Positions 17,608-26,387 of a DNA stretch of 64,000 nucleotides are shown one piece after another. Position 1 is the stretch's first letter. Every line of letters starts with the position of its first letter. A model generated the notes under the pieces. That model searched no databases and was not told where the DNA came from. It saw nothing but the letters and a program-made list of their open reading frames with translations. The DNA is from Thauera sp. 2A1. GTDB taxonomy: Bacteria > Pseudomonadota > Gammaproteobacteria > Burkholderiales > Rhodocyclaceae. The position numbers and the translations under genes were made by a program. The stretch spans positions 1-64,000 of the forward strand of contig NZ_SSXV01000016.1 in the NCBI RefSeq assembly GCF_009469595.2. The letters are read 5' to 3'.

Positions 17608-18603
17608 TTACTGGCCGCCAAGCCGCTTGCCGAAGGACACCGCATAGGCCGGCGATCGGAACCGGAGGACGGGATCATCACTCGGCTCGATGCCGTCCGC
17701 CATGACCATGGGATCGAAGTTGATGGGCTCGCACGCCGCGCCCTTCTGCGGCGCGGCTGACGTGATGGTCAACGTGCCGGCCTTGATTCGTTGCCGCTCC
17801 GCCGGCCACGGGACGGTGGGGTCGTCTTCCGCATCGCCCGGCCGACCAATGCTGACGATCATGTCCCAACGCACCGGCGCGCGCCTGGTGCGGTCGATCA
17901 GCGCCTGTTCGAGAAAGTTCGCCCCGGCGGTCTTCAATTCATCATCGTCCAGGCGCTTTTCTCCGTCCTGCGGGACGAACTGCCAGCGCACCGGGGTGAC
18001 CCGGCTCTTGTCGTCCACGAACTTGAAGGTGTGGATGCCCCAGTAGGAGCTGCTGGCATAGCTGGCCGGCGGGTTGTTCGCGGCCAGGTAGTCGGCCTGC
18101 GCCCGGCTGTCGGGGTGGCTCGCCTTGAATGCCTTCAGCTTCTCGGGATCGGGCTTGCGGGTGACCGGATCGGGCCGCATCGCCTGCATCAGGTCGAAGA
18201 AGGTCTGCGGCGTGGCGGCGCCGAACATCGGCGTATTGAGCATCGCAATGTGGTGCAGTTGCCCGTTCGGCAGCCTGAACTCCAGCGCCATGCCGCGCCC
18301 GCTCCTCGCGGTATCGGGTGCCGCGGGATTGCCGCCCGAGAGCGAGAAGCGAGCAATCACCGGCACCGGCTCGCCGGAAAAGAGCGCCGAGCGCGAGTAC
18401 TCCGCCGCTTCGCGGGTGCCGACGAATTCGCCGACGGCGCAAGTTCCCTTCGTGTGATTGCGCCGTGCGCCCGGCGTCACGCCAAAGGCACCCTCGATCG
18501 CCTCGACCACCTGAGGTGCGGTGATTTCATTGCTGGCCAGCACCGGCGGGCACGTCAGCATCAGGCCGGCCGCGAGGACCGGCGCCAGAGTGATCGTCTT
18601 CAT
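17608..18603 (-). CDS. Periplasmic catalase-related peroxidase
   Basis: A haem protein of the small catalase-like (SrpA/KatA-related) family that removes peroxides. The signal peptide is LAPVLAAGLMLTCPPVLAS. The distal His is in RNHTKGTC, the substrate/haem region is FSLSGGNPAAPDTARSGRG, and the proximal haem Tyr is in RSPAYAVSF near the C-terminus. Two ATGs (18609, 18603) are present. AAGGA is better spaced for 18603. It is the last gene of the sigma/anti-sigma operon and probably a stress effector of it. Confidence 0.88.
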   Translation of the reverse strand: MKTITLAPVLAAGLMLTCPPVLASNEITAPQVVEAIEGAFGVTPGARRNHTKGTCAVGEFVGTREAAEYSRSALFSGEPVPVIARFSLSGGNPAAPDTARSGRGMALEFRLPNGQLHHIAMLNTPMFGAATPQTFFDLMQAMRPDPVTRKPDPEKLKAFKASHPDSRAQADYLAANNPPASYASSSYWGIHTFKFVDDKSRVTPVRWQFVPQDGEKRLDDDELKTAGANFLEQALIDRTRRAPVRWDMIVSIGRPGDAEDDPTVPWPAERQRIKAGTLTITSAAPQKGAACEPINFDPMVMADGIEPSDDPVLRFRSPAYAVSFGKRLGGQ

Positions 18604-18619
18604 GTTCATCCTTGTTGTC

Positions 18620-18629
18620 GGGGGGGGGG
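18620..18629 (-). repeat. Homopolymer tract of ten C on the coding strand
   Basis: A run of ten G on the plus strand lies in the 31-bp gap between the anti-sigma stop and the catalase ribosome site. Slippage could change the spacing upstream of the ribosome site. A sequencing artefact in tract length is also possible. Confidence 0.7.
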
Positions 18630-18634
18630 TTCAT

Positions 18635-19435
18635 CTACTTCTGGAACTGGTCGTAGACCGCGGTGGCGATCCGCGCCAGTTCATTCTTCGAAATGCCGGC
18701 CGAAAGCGCATAGCCGAACTGGCCGTCGATCCAGTAGAACACATTGACCGGCCCCTCCCGGGCAAAGCGGAAGGCGGTGTCGCGATTGGTGGTGTTCTCG
18801 GTGCTGACGTAGAGGGTGAGCCGCTGGCCGCTGGCATCGTGATACATGAACTGGGCCACCGGCCCACTGCTCCCCGGAAGCAGGCGGCCGCCGATCAGCT
18901 CGTAGCCGAGCGCGCCCAGCCGTGGCGGCCGGATCGGCGTGCCCAGCCGCTTGGAGAGCCAGGTCACCAGTTGATCCTCGTGCTCGGCGGTGATTTCCAC
19001 CGGCCGCTTCACGTCCGGGCTGAAGACGACGTGCGCGATGGCCGCCTGATGCGGAAGCGGCGACGAGTAAGCCGCAATCATCGGCGGACGATAGTGATCA
19101 TGGGCAAGCCAGCCCGCTGCGCCACCGAGCAATCCGATTGCCAGGCTCGCCGCGATGCGCTGCAGGGACCAGCGCGAACGCACCGCCGGCCGCGGCGCAG
19201 GCTGCGCTGATGGAGGCGGCTCGGCCAGCGCTCTCAGGCGATCCGGCAGCGGCTCGTCGAGCACGGGGGCGAACAGCAGGCGCAAGCCCTGTTTCTGCTC
19301 ACGGTAGGCGTCCACCCGCGAGGCGTCCTCGGGGTGCTCGGCGAGCCATGCCGCGATCTCTGCGTGGCGTCCTTCGGAGAGTTCGCCATCGACAAAGGCA
19401 TGCAGATCCGAATCGGAGATCGGGGAAAGACTCAT
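18635..19435 (-). CDS. Membrane anti-sigma factor
   Basis: A 266-residue protein with a short N-terminal zinc-less anti-sigma-like domain (DLHAFVDGELSEGRHAEI), a proline-rich linker, one transmembrane helix (ASLAIGLLGGAAGWLAH, about residues 92-109) and a periplasmic domain. Its ATG overlaps the end of the sigma-factor gene by 4 bp, the classic arrangement for a sigma/anti-sigma pair. It presumably holds the ECF sigma factor at the membrane until a periplasmic, probably oxidative, stress signal appears. Confidence 0.88.
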   Translation of the reverse strand: MSLSPISDSDLHAFVDGELSEGRHAEIAAWLAEHPEDASRVDAYREQKQGLRLLFAPVLDEPLPDRLRALAEPPPSAQPAPRPAVRSRWSLQRIAASLAIGLLGGAAGWLAHDHYRPPMIAAYSSPLPHQAAIAHVVFSPDVKRPVEITAEHEDQLVTWLSKRLGTPIRPPRLGALGYELIGGRLLPGSSGPVAQFMYHDASGQRLTLYVSTENTTNRDTAFRFAREGPVNVFYWIDGQFGYALSAGISKNELARIATAVYDQFQK

Positions 19436-19932
19436 CGCACGACTCGCAGTTGGGCCGGTTTCGACCGGGCATCGAGAATCCGGCGCAGCCGCTCACGCCC
19501 CCTGGCAAGGCGGGACATCACGGTGCCGGCCGGGATGTTCAGCGTCGCCGCGATTTCCGCATAACTCATGTCTTCGAGCGCGACGAGCAGCAGCACCGCG
19601 CGCTGCTCCTCGGGAAGGCAGGACAAGGCCCCTTCCAGCTCGCCAAGCTCGATACGATCCGTCTGGGTGGCACGCACGGGAAACTCGAGCGCCTCCTCGT
19701 CGATCGGCGTCACGGCAAGGGTCGGGCGCCGGATCTGGTCGATCCGGAGGTTGTGCATGATGGCCAGCAGCCAGGCACGGAGATCGCTGCCCGGCTGCCA
19801 ATGGGAAATACGCAGCCACGCGCGCTCGAGCGTGTCCTGCACGAGATCGTCGGCCGCCTCGCGCGAGCCGACGAGCGCCCGCGCGTAACGACGCAGGCGC
19901 GGCAATTCGGCAAGGATCGCGCGGCTGTCCAT
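19432..19932 (-). CDS. ECF-type RNA polymerase sigma factor
   Basis: A 166-residue sigma factor with only regions 2 and 4. Region 2 shows ARALVGSREAADDLVQDTLE and LLAIMHNLRIDQIRR. Region 4 shows LPEEQRAVLLLVALEDMSY followed by EIAATLNIPAGTVMSRLARG. The ATG at 19932 is chosen as the start because the frame upstream is non-protein-like. It follows the lipoprotein gene by 5 bp and overlaps the anti-sigma gene. It likely autoregulates an operon of lipoprotein, sigma, anti-sigma and catalase. Confidence 0.93.
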   Translation of the reverse strand: MDSRAILAELPRLRRYARALVGSREAADDLVQDTLERAWLRISHWQPGSDLRAWLLAIMHNLRIDQIRRPTLAVTPIDEEALEFPVRATQTDRIELGELEGALSCLPEEQRAVLLLVALEDMSYAEIAATLNIPAGTVMSRLARGRERLRRILDARSKPAQLRVVR

Positions 19933-19937
19933 CGGTT

Positions 19938-20327
19938 TCAGGGTTTCGCGACGCGCCAGACGTTGTTGAAACCGTCGCCGGTCTTGTCTCCCGGCTTCTG
20001 GTCCTTCGCCCAGAAGTACAACGGCTTGCCCTTGTACGCCCACTGCTTGCTGCCGTCGTCCCGCGTCACGATGCTGTAGTCGGCCCCGCCCGTGGCACCT
20101 TCGGTGACGAGCAGCGGCGGCCAGTTGGCCGCGCACGGGCCGTTGCATGTGCTCTTGCCGCTGCCCGCGGCGTCCTTGTCGAAGGTGTAGAGGGTCATGC
20201 CGTTGCTGCCGGTGAGCATGCCGTCACTCGTCCGCGCCGGGCCGGCAGCCTGGACGGTGTAGCCGGCACACGCGGCCAGCAGGGCGGTGGAAAGGATCAA
20301 CGGGGCGGATTTCTTCAGAATTTTCAT
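19938..20327 (-). CDS. Secreted lipoprotein with two YxFxxD-type repeats
   Basis: A 129-residue lipoprotein. The signal peptide ends in the lipobox LLAAC. The mature part has two copies of the COG4315-type motif, LYTFDKD and LYFWAKD, with a Cys pair (STCNGPCAANWPPL) between them. The start at 20327 has AAGGAG upstream. Such proteins are often co-transcribed with ECF sigma/anti-sigma pairs; the biochemical role is unknown. It is the first gene of the operon that continues with the sigma factor. Confidence 0.85.
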   Translation of the reverse strand: MKILKKSAPLILSTALLAACAGYTVQAAGPARTSDGMLTGSNGMTLYTFDKDAAGSGKSTCNGPCAANWPPLLVTEGATGGADYSIVTRDDGSKQWAYKGKPLYFWAKDQKPGDKTGDGFNNVWRVAKP

Positions 20328-20441
20328 GTCTTTCTCCTTGGCGGGGCCTGCGGATGATCGGCCTGCACTGTGGTAAACGGGCCGTGACGCCGGATTATTC
20401 CCGCACCTCGAAGAAAGTTTTGGCGCCATGCCTCCCCTTGC

Positions 20442-21914
20442 TCACCCGCGCCGCTTCATCCGCAGCGCCGCCACCAGCGCCAGGCCGAATACCAGCGTCA
20501 GCAGCACGAAGGCCTGCGAATAGGCCCAATGGATGCCCGGCGGCTGCGCGCCGTGGATGGCGATGCGCCATTCGACGAACACGGCGGCGATCGCCACGCC
20601 CAGCACGCCGCCGAACTGTCGCGTGTAGTTGCTGACCATCGACGCCTGACCGACCTGATGTGCCGGCACGCCCCTCAGCGACGCGACCGTCAGCGCCGGA
20701 ATGGTGAGGCCGAGGCCGAGGCGGCCGACCATGCACACCGCAACCACTCCCGTGTAGCTGATGGACGCACCGAGCACGGCGAACGGCAGGAAGGAAACGC
20801 CGAACACCGCCAGCCCCCACACCATCACCGGCCGCGGCGAGTAGCGGTCGGTGAGCCAGCCCGCAATCGGGATCACCACCGCCAGCAGAAGCCCGCCGGG
20901 CAGCAGGGCGAGGCCCGACAGCGCAGCGTCGTAGCCCAGTGCCTGCTGCAGGAACACCGGAATCAGGTAGGTCGACGCATAGAGTCCACAGCCATAGACC
21001 AGCCCGACCACTGCACCCATGGCGAAGCTGCGTTCCGCGAACAGGGAAAGGGAAACGATGGGCGCCGACGCGCGGCGCGCGTGGCGGACGAAGCCGAACA
21101 CGCACAGCGCCACCAGCACCAGCATGGCCAGCGTCCGCGGCGCCATCAGACCGACCTGGCGCAGGCTGGTGATGAAGTCGATCGCCGCCAGCGAGGCCGC
21201 GCACAGGATGCCGACGCCGAGCCAGTCGAAAGGATGGCGCTGGTTCGTCTCGGAGCGGGCGAGCAGGTAGAGCCCGCACACGCCGGCCACGATGCAGAAC
21301 GGCAGGGTCATCAGGAAGATCGCCTGCCAGCCGAAGCGCTCGAGCAGCACGCCGGCCAGCGAGGGTGCCGCCGCAGGCGCCAGCACGATGCCGAAGCCAA
21401 GCAAGCCGTGCGCCCTGCCCTGGCTCGCCGCGGGAAAGTGCCTCATCACGACCATGATGGTGAGCGGCTGCAGCAGCCCGGCGGCGATGCCCTGCAGCAC
21501 CCGCATGGCCACGATGAAACCGAAGTCGCTCCCCAGCGCCCCCGCCACGCTGGTCAGCGCGAGCATCAGGTTGGCACCGAGGAAAAGGCGGCGGAAACCC
21601 ACGCGCTCGAGCAGCCAGGGCGTCGGCAGCATGGCCAGCGTGAGCGCGGCGAGGAAGCCGGTGATCGCCCACTGCACCTGGTGCTGCCCAAGCCCGAAAT
21701 GCAGCCCGAGGGCCGGCACCGCGACGTTGAAGCTGGTGGTGGCGAGCACCGAAGCAATGATGCCGGTTCCGACCACTGCCAGCGCGAGCCATTTGTAGGC
21801 TTCGCCATAGCGTGCGAGCAGCGCATCGTGCTCCGGAGCCTCCGGCAGCCAGCGCATCAGTCGGTTCACTGCGTCGTCACGCACGGCCGCTTCCACGCGC
21901 GCCGGCTCCGGCAC
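20442..21914 (-). CDS. MFS transporter, DHA2-like
   Basis: A 490-residue integral membrane protein with about 14 predicted helices, the drug:H+ antiporter-2 size class. The cytoplasmic N-terminus is about 40 residues. The loop after helix 2 (LLERVGFRRLFLGANL) matches motif A, and LQGIAAGLLQPLTIMVVM resembles motif B/C. It lies 69 bp after the SDR at the end of the side-chain-degradation operon, so it may import or export a steroid-like substrate or intermediate. A multidrug role is equally possible. Confidence 0.85.
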   Translation of the reverse strand: MPEPARVEAAVRDDAVNRLMRWLPEAPEHDALLARYGEAYKWLALAVVGTGIIASVLATTSFNVAVPALGLHFGLGQHQVQWAITGFLAALTLAMLPTPWLLERVGFRRLFLGANLMLALTSVAGALGSDFGFIVAMRVLQGIAAGLLQPLTIMVVMRHFPAASQGRAHGLLGFGIVLAPAAAPSLAGVLLERFGWQAIFLMTLPFCIVAGVCGLYLLARSETNQRHPFDWLGVGILCAASLAAIDFITSLRQVGLMAPRTLAMLVLVALCVFGFVRHARRASAPIVSLSLFAERSFAMGAVVGLVYGCGLYASTYLIPVFLQQALGYDAALSGLALLPGGLLLAVVIPIAGWLTDRYSPRPVMVWGLAVFGVSFLPFAVLGASISYTGVVAVCMVGRLGLGLTIPALTVASLRGVPAHQVGQASMVSNYTRQFGGVLGVAIAAVFVEWRIAIHGAQPPGIHWAYSQAFVLLTLVFGLALVAALRMKRRG

Positions 21915-21983
21915 CCGCGATGGAGTGGCCGTGCTGCGCCGCGATCGGCCACACCGGGAGCGAGTGCATGGGCATCATCGGCG

Positions 21984-22784
21984 TCAGCGTGCCGCCGGCT
22001 GCCACGACACGCCGTTGATGTGCGAGCCGCCATCGAGGAAGACGGTGTTGCCGGTCATGTAGCTGCCGGCATCGCTGCAGATGAAGGCGACGACACCACC
22101 GATGTCCTGCTCGGGCTCACCCATGCGGCCCATCGGGTTCTGTTTCAGCAACTGCGCTGCATTCTCCGGCGAGGCCGCGGCGAAGCGCTCGTACGCCGGG
22201 GTGCGCGCACCGGGGCAGATGGCATTGACGGTGATGCCGTGCGGCGCCCACTCGCGCGCGGCGCTGCGGGTGAGGCAGCGCAGCGCTTCCTTGCTGACGT
22301 TGTAGTCGGCGGTGTACATGTGCGCGTTGACGCCGTTGAGCGAGCACATGTTGACGATGCGGCCCCAGCCCTGCGCCTTCATGAACGGGAAGGCCCGCTG
22401 CATCGCTGCCAGCGGGGCGTACAGGCTGCCCTGCAGCGCGCGCGCGAAGTCGCCCGCCGCCTTGCTCTCGAGCGGGCCCGGCATGTTGCCGAGGTAGGCG
22501 TTGTTGATGAGAACGTGCAGCGCCCCGAAGCGCTCGCCGACGGTGTCGACCATGGCCTCGACGCTGGCGCTGTCGGCGATGTCGCAACCGATCGCAAGCG
22601 CTTCGCCGCCGCGCGACAGCGCGATCGACACGGTTTCGGCCGCGCTGCCGGCATCGATGTCCGACACCACGACACACGCGCCCTGCGCCGCCAGTTGCAG
22701 CGCCACCCCGCGGCCGATGCCCTGGCCCGCGCCGGTGACGATGGCGACCTTGCCCGCGAGGAAACCGCGCTGTTTCGCTTCCAC
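21984..22784 (-). CDS. Short-chain dehydrogenase/reductase
   Basis: A 266-residue classical SDR with TGAGQGIGRGVALQLA, INNAYLGN, catalytic Ser in VNMCSLNG, Tyr-x3-Lys in DYNVSKEALR and a C-terminal VFLDGGSHING. Its start lies 4 bp after the preceding acyl-CoA dehydrogenase, clearly in the same operon. In this context it could be a 3-hydroxyacyl-CoA or hydroxysteroid dehydrogenase. The sequence alone does not decide. Confidence 0.9.
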   Translation of the reverse strand: MEAKQRGFLAGKVAIVTGAGQGIGRGVALQLAAQGACVVVSDIDAGSAAETVSIALSRGGEALAIGCDIADSASVEAMVDTVGERFGALHVLINNAYLGNMPGPLESKAAGDFARALQGSLYAPLAAMQRAFPFMKAQGWGRIVNMCSLNGVNAHMYTADYNVSKEALRCLTRSAAREWAPHGITVNAICPGARTPAYERFAAASPENAAQLLKQNPMGRMGEPEQDIGGVVAFICSDAGSYMTGNTVFLDGGSHINGVSWQPAAR

Positions 22785-22788
22785 TGCT

Positions 22789-23955
22789 TCAGGCCTCGGC
22801 TGCCGTCAGCTCGCCGTAGCGCTGGCAGTGGAAGTCGCCATCACCCAGACTGGCCTGCGCGACGCGGATGCGCTTCAGGTACAGGCCGACGTCGAGTTCG
22901 TCGGTGACGCCCATGCCGCCGTGCATCTGCACCGCCTCGCGGCTGATGCGATGGGCGGCGTCGCCGGCCTTCCACTTGGCCAGGCTGGCCATGCGGGCGC
23001 GCGCCTCGGCCCCGAGCGCCGGGTCGTCCATCGCCGCCAGGCCCGCCATCACCGCGCTGCGCGCGAGCTGCAGATGGGCGTAGCACCACGCGGCACGGTG
23101 CTGCAGCGCCTGGAAGGAGCCGATCGGCACGTCGAACTGGACGCGCGTCTTCAGGTACTCGACGGTCGTATCGAACAAGGACTGGGTCGCACCCAGCAAT
23201 TCCGCCGCCAGGCACACGCGGCCGCGGTCGAGCGCCGCGTCAAGCAAGGCCAGGCCATTTCCTTCGGCACCCACCAGGGCCTCGGCGCCGACCCGGACAC
23301 CGTTCAGCGTCAGGTTGGCGTGATTGCGCGAATCGATGGTCTTCATCGGCGACACCTGCAGGGCCGATGCGTCGGCAGGCACCACGAACAGGCTGATACC
23401 GTCGCGATCACCCGCCTTGCCCGACGTGCGCGCAGCGACGATGTAGGCGTCCGCACCGACGCCGTCGGCGACGAAGGCCTTGGTGCCGGTGAGCACGTAG
23501 CCATCACCCTCACGCGTCGCGCGCAGCGCGACCGCGGCCGGGTCGTGACGCGGCGTTTCGTCCGACGCCAGCGCGACGCGCTTGTCGCCGCCGATCAGCG
23601 CCGCCATCCACTCGGCCTGCTGCGCTTCCGAGCCGGCGAGCTCGATCACCGAGCCGCCGAGCACGATGCTCGACAGCAACGGCGAGGCCGACAGGTTGCG
23701 GCCGATCTGCTCGAACACCGCGCCCAGGCCCTTGCAGCCGAATTCAAGGCCACCGAGCGCTTCGGGAAAGGGAATCGCGCTCCAGCCCATGTCGACCATC
23801 TCGCGCCACAGCGCGGCGTCGAAGCCGTCGGCGGAGCCCCCTGACGCACCCTCGTCGCGCAGCTTGCGCTGGGCGGTGACCGGGCTCTTCGCCATCAGGA
23901 ACTCGGCGGCGGTGTCGGCCAGCAGTTGCTGCTCTTCGGAATAAACCAGACTCAT
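22789..23955 (-). CDS. Acyl-CoA dehydrogenase (probable beta-type subunit)
   Basis: A 388-residue acyl-CoA dehydrogenase-fold protein. The N-terminal helical domain begins MSLVYSEEQQLLADTAAEFL, and the C-terminal domain ends with AVQMHGGMGVTDELDVGLYL. It is atypical in the middle: the usual FxxSEP-GSD flavin segment is replaced by VALASDETPRHDPAAV. This fits the second subunit of the heterotetrameric (alpha2beta2) dehydrogenases of steroid side-chain oxidation. The next gene upstream (23969-25183) is the likely partner. It is 4 bp from the SDR. Confidence 0.88.
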   Translation of the reverse strand: MSLVYSEEQQLLADTAAEFLMAKSPVTAQRKLRDEGASGGSADGFDAALWREMVDMGWSAIPFPEALGGLEFGCKGLGAVFEQIGRNLSASPLLSSIVLGGSVIELAGSEAQQAEWMAALIGGDKRVALASDETPRHDPAAVALRATREGDGYVLTGTKAFVADGVGADAYIVAARTSGKAGDRDGISLFVVPADASALQVSPMKTIDSRNHANLTLNGVRVGAEALVGAEGNGLALLDAALDRGRVCLAAELLGATQSLFDTTVEYLKTRVQFDVPIGSFQALQHRAAWCYAHLQLARSAVMAGLAAMDDPALGAEARARMASLAKWKAGDAAHRISREAVQMHGGMGVTDELDVGLYLKRIRVAQASLGDGDFHCQRYGELTAAEA

Positions 23956-23968
23956 GACAGGCTGCTCC

Positions 23969-25183
23969 TCACTTGCCCTGCTTGCCGCTGCTGCCCTCGG
24001 GCAACTCCAGCACGCGCTTGGCGATCACGTTCAACTGCACCTCGGACGAGCCGCCGGCGATGGTCTGCGCGAAGCTGCCCAGCCAGGCCTTGGTGATCGC
24101 CAGCTCCTGCGGCTCGAAGCCCTCGCCTTCCCAGCCCAGCGCGCGGTGGCCGAGCACGTCGACCAGCACCTCGAACTTGTCCTTCTCCTGCTCGGAGTGC
24201 ACCAGCTTCATGATCGACATCAGGCCGGACACGTTCTTGCGCGCGCGGGCCTCCTCGCCCATGCGCTGGGCGGTGAGGCTGTAGGCCATCTCGTCCATCG
24301 CCGTGGCATACACGCGCTGGCGCAGCGCGACGTCGGCCGGCGAGGACGCCTCCTGCGCCGGCAGGTACTCGCCGGCGATCGACAGCAGGTCGAAGTGGGT
24401 CGGCAGGCTGAACTCGCCGAACTTCGACATCGCCCGGCGCTCGTGCTGCAGCAGCGCCTTGCCCAGGGTCCAGCCGCCGTTGAGCGGACCGATCAGCTGG
24501 CGCTTGGGCACCTTCACGTTGTCGAAGAAGACCTGGCAGAAGGACGACTTGCCGCTGATGAGGTCGATCGGCCGCGCCTCGATGCCGGGCGACGCCATGT
24601 CGACCACGAGCAGGCTGATGCCCTGCTGCTTGGGCACGTCGGGGTTGGTGCGCACCAGCATGTACATCCAGTCCGACTTGTCGCCATAGGATGTCCAGAT
24701 CTTGGTGCCATTGACCACGAAGTGATCCCCGGCATCGACCGCGCTGGTCTTGAGGCTGGCGAGGTCGGAGCCGGCGTTGGGCTCGGAGAAGCCCTGGCAC
24801 CAGCGGATCTCGCCGCGCGCCATCGGCGGCAGCAGCTCGCGCTTCTGCTCTTCGGTGCCGAACTCCAGCACCACCGGGCCCAGCATCCAGATGCCGAGAT
24901 TGATCTGCGGCGGACGGCAGCGCAGGCGGCGCATCTCGGACTCGAGCACCGCGTTCTGCTCCGGGCTCAGCCCGCCGCCGCCATACGCAGCCGGCCAGTC
25001 GGGGCAGAACCAGCCCTTGTCGCGCATGCGCTCGAACCACAGGCGCTGGTCCTCGTTCTTGAACTCGACCGTGCGCCCGCCCCACACCAGCTCGCCGTCG
25101 GGCATCGCGGTGCGCATCGATTGCGGGCAGTTGGCCTCGAGCCAGGCCCGGGTCTCGCGGCGGAAATCTTCGAGGGTGCTCAT
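23969..25183 (-). CDS. Acyl-CoA dehydrogenase (probable alpha-type subunit)
   Basis: A 404-residue full-length acyl-CoA dehydrogenase. Canonical blocks are present: WCQGFSEPNAGSDLASLKT for flavin binding, VVNGTKIWTSYG, and near the C-terminus AGGSSEVQLNVIAKRVLELP. It is similar in layout to FadE26-type alpha subunits that pair with a shorter partner; the downstream gene at 22789-23955 fits that role. It introduces a 2,3-double bond into a CoA thioester, with electrons passed to ETF. It is 13 bp from the next gene. Confidence 0.9.
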   Translation of the reverse strand: MSTLEDFRRETRAWLEANCPQSMRTAMPDGELVWGGRTVEFKNEDQRLWFERMRDKGWFCPDWPAAYGGGGLSPEQNAVLESEMRRLRCRPPQINLGIWMLGPVVLEFGTEEQKRELLPPMARGEIRWCQGFSEPNAGSDLASLKTSAVDAGDHFVVNGTKIWTSYGDKSDWMYMLVRTNPDVPKQQGISLLVVDMASPGIEARPIDLISGKSSFCQVFFDNVKVPKRQLIGPLNGGWTLGKALLQHERRAMSKFGEFSLPTHFDLLSIAGEYLPAQEASSPADVALRQRVYATAMDEMAYSLTAQRMGEEARARKNVSGLMSIMKLVHSEQEKDKFEVLVDVLGHRALGWEGEGFEPQELAITKAWLGSFAQTIAGGSSEVQLNVIAKRVLELPEGSSGKQGK

Positions 25184-25203
25184 GTCTTCTTCCTGTGCGG
25201 GGT

Positions 25204-26370
25204 TCAGCGCGAACGCGGCATGCCGAGGCCGAACTGTGCCACCAGTTCGCGCTGGATCTCGTTGGTGCCGCCGCCAAAGGTCAGCGTGACCGAGGCGCGT
25301 ACCTCGTATTCCAGCTCGCCGAGCAGGGCCGCAGCGGCCGAGCCTTCGCGCACCAGGCCGCTGGCGCCGACGATCTCCGACAGCTTGCGCAGGATATCGA
25401 CCACCGACTCCGAGCCGTACACCTTGGTCGTCGACGCCAGCGCCACGTCCATGTGGCCGCGCTCGAGGTCGGCGGCGATGCGGAAGTTGATCAGCCGCAT
25501 CGCTTCGATCTTCGCGTAGCACTCGGCGAGCAGGCTGCGCACCCAGGCCGCATCGACCGCACGGCGGCCGTTCTCGTCCTTGGCCTTGGCCCACAGCAGC
25601 ACGCGGCGGAACAGGGCGACGACCTTGTCCGACCACGAGCCCAGGCCCAGGCGCTCGTGGTTGAGCTGGGCGGTGATCAGCTTCCAGCCGCCGTTGAGCT
25701 CGCCCACCAGCATCTCCTTCGGCACCTTGACGTTGTCGTAGTAGGTGGCGGCGGTCGGGTTGCTGCAGGTCGGGATGACGGTGTGCGAGAAGCCTTCCGC
25801 CTTGGTGTCCAGGATCAGGATGGACACGCCCTTGTGGCGCGGCAGGTTGGGGTCGGTGCGCGCGGCGAGCCAGACATAGTCGGCAGCCTCGGCGCCCGAG
25901 GTCCACAGCTTGTTGCCGTTGACCACGAAGTGGTCGCCTTCCAGCCGCGCACTGGTCTTGAGCGTGGCGAGGTCGGAGCCCGCTTCCGGCTCGGAATAGC
26001 CGATGGCGAACATGATCTCGCCGGCGGCGATGCCGGGCAGGAATTTCTTCTTCTGCAGCTCGGTGCCCGCCTCCATCAGCGCCGGACCGACCGTGCTGAT
26101 GGTGACGAAGGGCAGCGGCGCGCCAGCGATGTTGGCTTCCTCGAAGAAGATCAACTGCTCGGTGGCGGCATAGCCCTGGCCGCCGTGCTCCTTGGGCCAG
26201 CCCACCGCCAGCCAGCCGTCCGCGCCCATCTTGCGGATGGTGTTGCGGTACAGCTCGCCGCCTTCCTTGCCGCGCAGCTCGCTGCGCAGCTCGGGGGTCA
26301 TCAGGGTCTGGAAGTAGTCGCGCACCTTCAGGCGCAGCGCGTGTTGTTCCGGGGTCAGATCGACGAACAT
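25204..26370 (-). CDS. Acyl-CoA dehydrogenase (FadE28-like)
   Basis: A 388-residue acyl-CoA dehydrogenase. It shows FAIGYSEPEAGSDLATLKTS and VVNGNKLWTSGAEAADYVW. The C-terminal signature is LTFGGGTNEIQRELVAQFG, which marks a complete flavin site. It lies between ltp2-like and the next dehydrogenase with gaps of 17 and 20 bp. In the actinobacterial chs/igr operon, FadE28-FadE29 form an alpha2beta2 dehydrogenase for the C3 side chain. This protein and the one at 27977-29110 are the likely counterpart. Confidence 0.9.
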   Translation of the reverse strand: MFVDLTPEQHALRLKVRDYFQTLMTPELRSELRGKEGGELYRNTIRKMGADGWLAVGWPKEHGGQGYAATEQLIFFEEANIAGAPLPFVTISTVGPALMEAGTELQKKKFLPGIAAGEIMFAIGYSEPEAGSDLATLKTSARLEGDHFVVNGNKLWTSGAEAADYVWLAARTDPNLPRHKGVSILILDTKAEGFSHTVIPTCSNPTAATYYDNVKVPKEMLVGELNGGWKLITAQLNHERLGLGSWSDKVVALFRRVLLWAKAKDENGRRAVDAAWVRSLLAECYAKIEAMRLINFRIAADLERGHMDVALASTTKVYGSESVVDILRKLSEIVGASGLVREGSAAAALLGELEYEVRASVTLTFGGGTNEIQRELVAQFGLGMPRSR

Positions 26371-26387
26371 CGTCCGTTCTCCTTCGC

